Positions 1-6,463 of a DNA stretch of 10,682 bases are shown in pieces; positions within the stretch are counted from its first letter, which is position 1; every line of letters begins with the position of its first letter. The notes under the pieces are model-generated. The model saw only the letters and a program-made list of their open reading frames with translations, had not been told where the DNA came from and searched no databases. Origin of the DNA: Acidobacteriota bacterium. GTDB lineage: Bacteria; Actinomycetota; Acidimicrobiia; Acidimicrobiales; SHLQ01. The position numbers and the translations under genes were made by a program. The stretch spans positions 1-10,682 of the forward strand of contig JADFOM010000062.1 in assembly GCA_022562835.1 (NCBI GenBank), in the 5' to 3' direction.

Positions 1-888
1 GGCAAGTGGTACCCGCCCGAAACCCACCCCAACTTTGGTGACGAGACTCCTACCGATCTGCCCGCTCCACCAGAGTCGCCTCCCGAGACTGTTCCACCTG
101 AGGACACGGTGCAACCTGAGGACACGGTGCAACCTGACGAAGGTTTCGACGAGTTGGAGCAAAGCTGGTTCTCGAACGGCAAGATCATCGCGATTCTTAT
201 CCTGGTCGGAGTGGCGATCGCCTCTGCGGTGTTTGCGATCGTGACGTTGCGCGACGATGACGGACCCGACGACGTAGCAACCATCGCCGCTACCACTTCG
301 ACAAGCGTTGCCAGCACCACGTCGACCAGCACATCGACCTCATCGAGTACCACGGAGGCGCCGACCACAACGACGACCGAGGCGCCGACGACAACCACAA
401 CGGCGGTGGCCGACGGCACCTCGATCGAGAACCCGGCGCCGCTTGAGGGTGCACAATTCGAGTGGACCGAGAACGGAACAACATGGGATACCGAGACGTT
501 CGGGCTCGTCAAGGGCACTCGTGGCGTGTTCAGCCGGGACCAACCGGGGACTTGCTTTCTCCTGCTCGGCACCGTGACGCCGACCCAGATCGAGACCGGG
601 GCAATTTCCAGCGGATTCAACACTCCTAGTTTCGGCGTGATTGCAAACGGCAGATACATCGATGACAGCGTCGGCGAATGCGTCAACTCGGCCGCCGAAA
701 AGGCCGGCTACGAATGGATCCTCGACGCCGAGGTCACCGTCGGCACGGTCTACTCGTTCTTCACCGAATTCTTCATCCCGAAAAAACCAGCGGTAGCCAT
801 CGAGATCGTCGTCGCGGGGCAACCGACGAACGACGATGCGCTCTACTTCACAGCCGACATCCTCGACAAAATTCCACCGGTTCGCTGA
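1..888 (+). CDS. Single-pass membrane protein with Thr/Ser-rich stalk and exported C-terminal domain (5' partial)
   Basis: The reading frame is open from the first base, so the start lies outside the window; an internal GTG at 109 is not a convincing start. The visible 295 residues begin with GKWYPPE-type sequence, a short motif often seen at the N-terminus of Acidimicrobiia membrane proteins. Next come an acidic, Pro-rich stretch with a duplicated PEDTVQ hexapeptide, one hydrophobic helix (residues about 62-83), a Thr/Ser-rich low-complexity stalk (about 97-137) with two TEAPTTTT-like units, and a folded-looking C-terminal domain (about 138-295). That domain starts with ENPAPLEG, resembling the start of DUF4352-like extracellular domains, and has two cysteines (185 and 227) that could form a disulfide. 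I infer a cytoplasmic N-terminus and an extracellular C-terminal domain. The function is unknown. The gene is convergent with the monooxygenase gene, 42 bp away, with no clear terminator between them. Confidence 0.8.
   Translation, partial: GKWYPPETHPNFGDETPTDLPAPPESPPETVPPEDTVQPEDTVQPDEGFDELEQSWFSNGKIIAILILVGVAIASAVFAIVTLRDDDGPDDVATIAATTSTSVASTTSTSTSTSSSTTEAPTTTTTEAPTTTTTAVADGTSIENPAPLEGAQFEWTENGTTWDTETFGLVKGTRGVFSRDQPGTCFLLLGTVTPTQIETGAISSGFNTPSFGVIANGRYIDDSVGECVNSAAEKAGYEWILDAEVTVGTVYSFFTEFFIPKKPAVAIEIVVAGQPTNDDALYFTADILDKIPPVR
97..132 (+). repeat. Two tandem copies of an 18-bp coding repeat (PEDTVQ)
   Basis: Two identical 18-bp units, 97-114 and 115-132, follow one another exactly in frame and encode PEDTVQ twice. 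A third, degenerate start (PDE) follows. They lie in the acidic juxtamembrane segment of the membrane protein. Identity at the nucleotide level suggests a recent slippage or unequal-exchange event. Confidence 0.85.
355..402 (+). repeat. Tandem 24-bp coding repeat in the Thr-rich stalk (EAPTTTTT)
   Basis: Two 24-bp units, 355-378 and 379-402, each encode Glu-Ala-Pro followed by five Thr, inside the extracellular stalk. They differ only at a few third codon positions. Such Thr/Pro-rich spacers commonly hold an exported domain away from the membrane and vary in length between strains. Confidence 0.75.
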
Positions 889-930
889 CACACCACAACG
901 TCGACCAACGCTTCCGGCTCAGGACCAGAC

Positions 931-2754
931 CTAACCCGCAGGTGTCCCAGCGCGTGTCATCGTGAGCCCCTCGAATGAACCCTCGTCTCGCCAGTTCGAG
1001 AGGATCTTCCAGAACGCGACCGGCCCGCCCCCGTGCGGTCCGTTCTGTACTGCTCTTCCGGTCGGCTGACCCTCGTTGTTGTAGTAGCCGGGCGTGCAGT
1101 TCTCGAAGAAATCGCCACGCTGGCGAGCCGACGAGATAATCGTCTCCACCCACTCCTGTTCGGCCTCGGCGGTCACCTCAACCGTTGCGCCGCTAGGCAG
1201 AGCTTCGCCGAGGATGTATGACAGGTGCATGGCGAGCTCGTTGAGCATGTGCGGATAGTTGACGGCCAACGCACCTTGGGTCTGGCTCATGATGAAACAG
1301 TTCGGAAAGCCCTGAGAGGCGATTCCGTGCAGGGTTCGCACCCCGTCTGCCCATTTATCGCTCAACGTCAGGTCGTCGCGTCCGACGATCTCGTATCCGG
1401 CTCGACGTGAGTATCCGGTGCCAACCTCGAAACCGGTCGCGAACACGATGCAATCAACCTCGTATTCGACGCCGTCCACGACGACTCCTCGCTGCGTGAT
1501 CCGCTCAACGCCTCGACCATCGGTGTCCACGAGCTCCACATTCGGGCGATTGAAGGTCTTCAGGTAGTCATCATGAAAACAGGGGCGTTTACAGAACTGG
1601 CGGTAGTAGGGCTTGAGCGATTCGGCCACGCCCGAGTCGTCGATGATCTCGTCGACCCTCGAGCGGATCTCCTCCATCTTCTCGAAATCGGCAAGTTCCA
1701 TCGTCTCCGCAATGCCCCCCGGTGACATGTCGCCGTCGCTGCGCAACATGGCCAGCATCTTGCCGATGATGTCGGTCCAGCCGTCGTTGACCAGGTCCTC
1801 GGCCTGAGGGATACCCGAGACCAGAGAATTAAAATTCTCCATCCGCTCCCGCTGCCAACCCTCGCCAAGGCTCTCTGCCCACTCGGGATCGGTTTCGCGG
1901 TTGGCACGAATATCGATCGACGACGGCGTGCGTTGGAACACATACAAATGCTCGGCCGCCGCCCCAAGATGGGGCACACACTGCACCGCCGTTGCACCGG
2001 TCCCGATCACCGCTACCCGCTTGTTGGCGAGACCGGTCAGGTTTCCGTCAGGGTCGCCACCGGTGTAGTCATAGTCCCAGCGGCTCGTGTGAAACGAGTG
2101 TCCTTTAAACGTTTCGATGCCATCGATGCCGGGCAATTTCGGGCGATGTAACGGACCATTGGCCATTACGACATACCGGGCACTCATCGCGTCACCCCGA
2201 TTTGTGGCGACAAGCCAACGCTGATCCGACTCGACCCAGCGGAGCTCGGTGACCTCGGTCTGAAGACAGGCGTTGTCGTAGAGGCCGTAGTGACGGGCGA
2301 TCGCTGCACTATGGGCCAGGATCTCGGGTGCATGTGAGTACTTCTGCGACGGTATGTAGTCGAGCTCCTCGAGCAACGGCATGTACACGTATGACTCGAC
2401 GTCACACATCGCTCCGGGATATCGATTCCAGTACCAGGTGCCGCCGAAGTCGCCGGCCTTTTCGATCAGTCGAACGTCGTCGATGCCCGCCTCGTGCAGG
2501 CGAGCCCCCATCAGCAAGCCACCGAACCCACCACCGATCACGACGACGTCTACTTCATCGGTGAGCGGAGCGCGCTCGACTTCAGCTTCGATGTACGGGT
2601 CGTCGACGAAGCGCGAGAATTCACCGGCGACCTCTGTGTACTGATCGTTGCCGTCCGCACGCAGCCGCTTGGAGCGCTCAGCTCGATATTTGTCTCGGAG
2701 GCCGTCGGGGTCGAAGCCGAGGTCGTCGGGGGAGCGCGATTCGGTTACTGCCAT
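931..2754 (-). CDS. FAD/NADPH-dependent flavin monooxygenase, type I Baeyer-Villiger family
   Basis: The protein has 607 residues, a length typical of longer type I Baeyer-Villiger monooxygenases. These enzymes use NADPH and O2 to insert oxygen next to a ketone, giving an ester or lactone. Visible motifs are: the first Rossmann FAD motif GGGFGG (74-79) with an acidic ribose-binding residue E98; the GTWYWNRYPGAMCDVES segment (105-121); the family fingerprint F216-x-G218-x3-H222-x3-W226; the second Rossmann NADPH motif GTGATA (251-256); a KRPCFHD segment (389-395); and the ATGFE motif (439-443). About 60 residues precede the first Rossmann motif, as in several longer family members. ATG at 2752-2754 is the natural start, 11 bp after the amidohydrolase stop, so the two genes are probably cotranscribed. 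The substrate cannot be read from the sequence. Family assignment is secure; ketone versus heteroatom oxidation is inferred. Confidence 0.92.
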   Translation of the reverse strand: MAVTESRSPDDLGFDPDGLRDKYRAERSKRLRADGNDQYTEVAGEFSRFVDDPYIEAEVERAPLTDEVDVVVIGGGFGGLLMGARLHEAGIDDVRLIEKAGDFGGTWYWNRYPGAMCDVESYVYMPLLEELDYIPSQKYSHAPEILAHSAAIARHYGLYDNACLQTEVTELRWVESDQRWLVATNRGDAMSARYVVMANGPLHRPKLPGIDGIETFKGHSFHTSRWDYDYTGGDPDGNLTGLANKRVAVIGTGATAVQCVPHLGAAAEHLYVFQRTPSSIDIRANRETDPEWAESLGEGWQRERMENFNSLVSGIPQAEDLVNDGWTDIIGKMLAMLRSDGDMSPGGIAETMELADFEKMEEIRSRVDEIIDDSGVAESLKPYYRQFCKRPCFHDDYLKTFNRPNVELVDTDGRGVERITQRGVVVDGVEYEVDCIVFATGFEVGTGYSRRAGYEIVGRDDLTLSDKWADGVRTLHGIASQGFPNCFIMSQTQGALAVNYPHMLNELAMHLSYILGEALPSGATVEVTAEAEQEWVETIISSARQRGDFFENCTPGYYNNEGQPTGRAVQNGPHGGGPVAFWKILSNWRDEGSFEGLTMTRAGTPAG

Positions 2755-2765
2755 GGCCAGAAACG

Positions 2766-4448
2766 TTACCGGTCGAAGCTGCGCAGCACTGTGCCGGGAC
2801 GCGCGCCGGTGTGTTGGCCGTCCTCGACGACGACCTCACCGTTCACGAGGGTCGCGGCGTACCCGTCGGACTGCACGATGAACCGACCCTTGCCTCCCGG
2901 AAAGTCGTGAACGTAGTCGGGATAGCGAGTCTGGAGACGTTCGTAGTCGAACACGTTCAGGTCCGCGTACCAGCCCGTTTCGATGCGTCCGCGTTGTTGA
3001 AGGCCAAGAACCTCCGCCGACTGGGACGTAAACATGCGGATTGTCTCGGGCAGCGTGAAATGTTCGCGTTCGCGCGTCCAGTAGTTGAGCGTGAACGTCG
3101 TGGCATCGGCATCGCAGATCTGGCCGACGTGAGCACCTGAGTCGCCGAGGCCGGGCAAGACATTATCCAGCGACAAGAACCCCGCGAGTCCTTCTGTATT
3201 GCGGTTGAAGAACCAAATGTTGAACAGCTCCCGGCCCTCGCTCTGCAACAAGCGGTCAACAATGAACTCGACCGGATGCACGCCGGCATCGGTTGCAAGG
3301 TCCGCGACCGAACGTCGCGTTGCATCGTCGACTGAATAGTTAGGTACCTCGTCTTGACCGAGCGGATAGATGTGCGCGGCGTCATACCAGGTACCGACGT
3401 CGATGCCTTCGCTGATCAGCGCCGTACGCGTTTCGTTGTCCGACAGAGCGGCGTAACGCTGGGCCGTATCGGGCATCTCGGACAGGACCTGCCATGCGGG
3501 AGAGAAGACGGGCATCAACTGCCGTAGGCCAACCAGCACCCCGCCGGGGCGGGACTGACACACAGAGGTGATCTTCTGGCCAGCCTCCTTGCGGGCAGCA
3601 AAGAACCGTGCCATACGTTCGACGGAGTCGAGCCCACCGTCTCCAACGCCACCGCTGAACAACACATCCGTACCGGTTTGCGCGACCGACTCGAGCAGCC
3701 CCAACTCATGCGCCGGACGGGTCATGTCGAGCACCGCCTGGAACAAACCGCCACCGGCGGCTTCCATCGCCTCGGCGATCGTCACGTACTCGTCGATCGG
3801 AGCGAGTGTGCCTGGCACATATCGGCCGTCGGGCACTTTGTGCAACAGAATCCGGGAGGTCGAGAACCCTGCCGCACCATCGACAATGGCTTGGCCGGCG
3901 AGGTCGGCCATCTCTCCAGCCTCGGCTTCGGTCGGCGATTCGTCGCTCAGGGAGCGCTCACCCATCACGTGATAACGAGTGGCACAGTGGCCCATCAATC
4001 CAACCATGTTGAGAGCGGGCCGCAGCGACTGGACCGCGTCTAGATACTCACCGAAGGTGTTCCACGTCCACGGAAGCCCTTCGAGAATCGCCTCGGCCGG
4101 GATGTCCTCGACCGACTCCATCATCTCTGCCAGAAACTCGCGATTATCCGGCGAGACCGGCGCAAAGGTGACTCCACAGTTCCCGGTCAGAACTGTCGTG
4201 ACGCCGTGCCAGCTCGTCGACGTCAACAAGGGATCCCAGCCAACCTGTGCATCTAGATGGGTGTGCAGGTCGACGAACCCCGGGGTCACGTACTTGCCGG
4301 ACGCGTCGAGCTCGCTATTCGCGGTCTCGTCGCTCAGATCGCCGATTGCACCAATGCGATCACCGTCGACCGCCACGTCGGCGCGAACAGCATCGTCACC
4401 ACTGCCGTCCAACACCAACCCGTTGCGAATAATGAGATCGTGCGCCAT
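2766..4448 (-). CDS. Amidohydrolase, N-acyl-D-amino-acid deacylase-like
   Basis: The 560-residue protein belongs to the metal-dependent amidohydrolase superfamily (TIM barrel flanked by a small beta domain). Residue numbers here count from a TTG codon (4449-4451) immediately upstream; subtract one for the ATG start chosen (4446-4448), which has a G-rich stretch about 7 nt upstream. Visible motifs: the N-terminal LIIRNGLVLDG strand pair; the metal-binding HTHLD (H63, H65); GNCG (C92), matching the metal-ligand Cys of D-aminoacylases; GHCATR (154-159); and GDSGAH (436-441), with D437 as probable catalytic/metal Asp. The C-terminal strands end in LVNGEVVVEDG, usual for the family. The histidines that bind zinc in classic D-aminoacylase (THMR-like and SHHK-like motifs) are not evident: the aligned regions read VLDMTR and CQSRPG. 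I therefore infer a divergent subfamily with unknown substrate. It is first in an operon with the monooxygenase. Confidence 0.88.
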   Translation of the reverse strand: MAHDLIIRNGLVLDGSGDDAVRADVAVDGDRIGAIGDLSDETANSELDASGKYVTPGFVDLHTHLDAQVGWDPLLTSTSWHGVTTVLTGNCGVTFAPVSPDNREFLAEMMESVEDIPAEAILEGLPWTWNTFGEYLDAVQSLRPALNMVGLMGHCATRYHVMGERSLSDESPTEAEAGEMADLAGQAIVDGAAGFSTSRILLHKVPDGRYVPGTLAPIDEYVTIAEAMEAAGGGLFQAVLDMTRPAHELGLLESVAQTGTDVLFSGGVGDGGLDSVERMARFFAARKEAGQKITSVCQSRPGGVLVGLRQLMPVFSPAWQVLSEMPDTAQRYAALSDNETRTALISEGIDVGTWYDAAHIYPLGQDEVPNYSVDDATRRSVADLATDAGVHPVEFIVDRLLQSEGRELFNIWFFNRNTEGLAGFLSLDNVLPGLGDSGAHVGQICDADATTFTLNYWTREREHFTLPETIRMFTSQSAEVLGLQQRGRIETGWYADLNVFDYERLQTRYPDYVHDFPGGKGRFIVQSDGYAATLVNGEVVVEDGQHTGARPGTVLRSFDR

Positions 4449-4626
4449 CAAAGCCCCCCAGCAAGAAGTGTCTTCTCAGATCAATACCCCGACCATAGAC
4501 CGCAGATCGTGCGAGGCTGCAGCCCGAACCTAGGGTGCAAGTGGGGAGGGGTCAGGTCTGAATACCACAACAGCAAGTAGCGGTAGCGCCGATTCCGGGC
4601 CGTCCCCACTCTCGGGTTGGCGCCTG
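4449..4626. promoter_or_regulatory. Divergent intergenic region between amidohydrolase and ABC exporter genes
   Basis: This 178-bp stretch separates two divergent operons, so it should hold both promoters. I see no convincing -35/-10 pair on either strand. It contains a G-rich element (4541-4551) and the 16-bp string ggggtcaggtctgaat at 4548-4563. The reading frame of the downstream ABC protein is open through its right half, from 4534, so part of this region may be coding. Confidence 0.4.
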
Positions 4627-6345
4627 TTGCGGCGATCCATGCGCGAAGAGAAGGTCGGCCTGTTGGTCGGCATGATCGCTTCGTTGGGTTGGACCATCGG
4701 ACGAGTCGCTGGTCCGATCTTCGTCCAGCTCGGTATCGATCAGGGTCTCGAAGAGGACGGTTCGTTGCTCGGCTGGGCACTGCTCATCGTCGGCGCCGGC
4801 CTCGTTTCAGCAGTCTTTCTCGGTCTGCGACGCTATACGGCATTTCGCAACGCTCGAGTCATCGAGGCGCGTCTGCGGGACCGACTGTTTGCCCACGTAC
4901 AGCGCCTCCACTTCGCCTTCCACGACACCACAGCGACCGGCGAGCTCATGAGCAGGGCGAATACCGACCTTCAGCACTTTCAAAACGTCATCGCCCTCGT
5001 GCCAATCACCACCGGCAATGCGCTGACGGTCATTGCGGTGGCGGGGATCATGCTGGTTCTCCAACCCACGTTGGCGTTGCTAGCGCTGATGACCCTGCCT
5101 TTGGTCAACGTATTGGGCAAACGTTTCGCGAGCCGGCTCCAACCGGCGGTGCTCGCGGTGCAACAGGAGTCGGCGCAGCTCGCGACCGTTGTCGAGGAAA
5201 CAGTCGCCGGAATCCGCGTCGTGAAGGGTTTCGGCGCAGAACAGGCCCAGGCCGACAAACTCTCCATCGAGGCCGACGATGTGTACGACGCCTCGATGCA
5301 GTCATCGCTGATCCGCGCCACCTACCTGCCGGGGATGGAGCTGGTCCCCAACATCGGTCTCATCACGGTGCTCGCGTACGGCGGCCATCTCGTGCTCGAT
5401 GATCAGATGTCCATCGGGGAGCTCGTGAGCTTCAACATTTACGTGCTGATGTTGGTCCCGCCGCTGCGGATGCTCGGCATGGTCGTGGCGAACGCACAGC
5501 GCGCGGCGGTCTCCGGCCAGCGCATCGCGGAAATTCTCGAGACGGCACCCGAGATCGTGGACCCCGCACACCCGACGCCGCTTCCGGACCGAGACCGAAA
5601 CGGACGTATCGAGTTCGAAGACGTCAGATTCGATTATCACCCGGACACCGACGGCGGTGTTCTCAAGAGTCTGACCCTGCGAATCGAACCTGGTGAATCG
5701 GTGGCACTGGTGGGCGCTACGGCGTCGGGCAAGAGCACCATCGCGCAACTCATGCCCCGGTTCTATGACGTGGATGGCGGCGTCATCCGCCTCGACGGTG
5801 TCGACGTGCGTGACATCGCACGCGCCGAGCTGCGGCGGGCGGTTGGGGTCGTGTTTCAGGAAACCTTCCTATTCAGCTCGACCATTCGCGAGAACATCGC
5901 TTTCGCCGACCCGGATGCCTCACAGAACGAAATAGTCCGCGCCGCGCAGATCGCCGGGGCACACGAGTTCATTTCTGAGCTGACAGACGGCTACGACACC
6001 AAGATCGGTGAACGCGGTTTTTCGCTTTCGGGCGGTCAGCGGCAACGAATCGCTATAGCTCGCGCAATCCTTGCCGACCCCAGGGTCTTGATCCTCGATG
6101 ACGCGACATCCGCGGTAGACCCCACCAAGGAGCATGAGATCCGCGATGCGCTCGATGCTGCAATGGCGCATCGAACAACGATCGTGATTGCGCACCGTCC
6201 CGCCACCATCGCTCTAGCCGATCGCGTGGTGCTGCTCGACGAGGGTCGAATAATTGCCGAGGGAACACATAACGAGCTGCTCGTAGGCAATGAACGCTAC
6301 CGCGAGGTCCTCGCGGCACAAGATGCCGACGGGGTTGCATCCTGA
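4627..6345 (+). CDS. ABC exporter half-transporter, subunit 1 (degenerate Walker B)
   Basis: Membrane domain fused to ATPase domain, 572 residues from TTG at 4627. The first ~290 residues contain six predicted membrane helices of the type IV exporter fold; the rest is the nucleotide-binding domain. Motifs: Walker A GATASGKST (363-371), Q-loop Q411, X-loop GERG (461-464), signature LSGGQ (467-471), Walker B LILDD (488-492) and switch histidine H523. The residue after the Walker B Asp is D492, not the usual catalytic Glu, as in the degenerate site of heterodimeric exporters such as TM287/288, BmrCD and LmrCD. The partner is the next gene. Length and order resemble mycobacterial Rv1273c/Rv1272c, but the substrate is unknown. 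The start is uncertain: an ATG lies at 4639, yet coding-like sequence (SGWRLLRRS, an elbow-helix-like stretch) extends upstream of 4627 with no ATG, GTG or TTG in frame. Confidence 0.92.
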   Translation: MRRSMREEKVGLLVGMIASLGWTIGRVAGPIFVQLGIDQGLEEDGSLLGWALLIVGAGLVSAVFLGLRRYTAFRNARVIEARLRDRLFAHVQRLHFAFHDTTATGELMSRANTDLQHFQNVIALVPITTGNALTVIAVAGIMLVLQPTLALLALMTLPLVNVLGKRFASRLQPAVLAVQQESAQLATVVEETVAGIRVVKGFGAEQAQADKLSIEADDVYDASMQSSLIRATYLPGMELVPNIGLITVLAYGGHLVLDDQMSIGELVSFNIYVLMLVPPLRMLGMVVANAQRAAVSGQRIAEILETAPEIVDPAHPTPLPDRDRNGRIEFEDVRFDYHPDTDGGVLKSLTLRIEPGESVALVGATASGKSTIAQLMPRFYDVDGGVIRLDGVDVRDIARAELRRAVGVVFQETFLFSSTIRENIAFADPDASQNEIVRAAQIAGAHEFISELTDGYDTKIGERGFSLSGGQRQRIAIARAILADPRVLILDDATSAVDPTKEHEIRDALDAAMAHRTTIVIAHRPATIALADRVVLLDEGRIIAEGTHNELLVGNERYREVLAAQDADGVAS

Positions 6346-6404
6346 TGGGCTGGATGACGGTTCTATCCACGGCCGCCCCCGCGACAAGAGCCGGTGGGCA
6401 CTGA
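6345..6404 (+). CDS. Mini-ORF 1 (19 residues), coupled to ABC subunit 1
   Basis: ATG at 6345 overlaps the TGA stop of ABC subunit 1 by one base (TGATG), the classic layout for translational coupling by re-initiation. It encodes MGWMTVLSTAAPATRAGGH and ends at a TGA (6402-6404) that again overlaps the next ATG. It resembles mini-ORF 2 in the pattern MGWMTxLxxAAPxxRxG, with synonymous third-base differences at the Leu, Pro and Arg codons. Whether the peptide itself has a role, or the ORF only passes ribosomes on, is unknown. There is no strong Shine-Dalgarno sequence. Confidence 0.45.
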   Translation: MGWMTVLSTAAPATRAGGH

Positions 6405-6463
6405 TGGGCTGGATGACGATGCTTATCGCGGCCGCCCCTTCCGTAAGGTCCGGTGTTTCCTGA
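6404..6463 (+). CDS. Mini-ORF 2 (19 residues), coupled to ABC subunit 2
   Basis: ATG at 6404 shares its A with the stop of mini-ORF 1. The ORF encodes MGWMTMLIAAAPSVRSGVS and ends at TGA 6461-6463, whose last base is the first base of the ABC subunit 2 ATG. Same architecture and length as mini-ORF 1. The short hydrophobic centre (MLIAAAP) is too short for a membrane helix. It may be a translated relay or a decayed duplicate of the subunit 2 start region. Confidence 0.45.
   Translation: MGWMTMLIAAAPSVRSGVS

Noticed and set aside
340..891. 183-residue minus-strand ORF opposite the left-edge membrane protein
   Set aside because: Its composition is a complement of the Thr-rich stalk, it has no recognisable motifs, and it lies fully antisense to a gene with clear domain structure.
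889..930. Terminator between the left-edge gene and the monooxygenase gene
   Set aside because: The 42-bp convergent gap shows no stem-loop followed by a T-tract on either strand.
4449..4451. TTG immediately before the ATG as start of the amidohydrolase
   Set aside because: The adjacent ATG at 4446-4448 is the stronger initiator and adds only a one-residue difference. Either could be used.
6345..6360. Resemblance of ggctggatgacg to the 3' end of 16S rRNA (ggctggatcacc)
   Set aside because: It is a 10/12 match on the sense strand, so it would mimic rather than pair with the anti-Shine-Dalgarno region. It is explained by coding for G-W-M-T.
6394..6462. GTG at 6394 as start of ABC subunit 2, adding 23 residues
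   Set aside because: The extension reads the repeat in a frame different from both mini-ORFs and has no ribosome site. ATG 6463 repeats the MGWM start and is coupled by TGATG.
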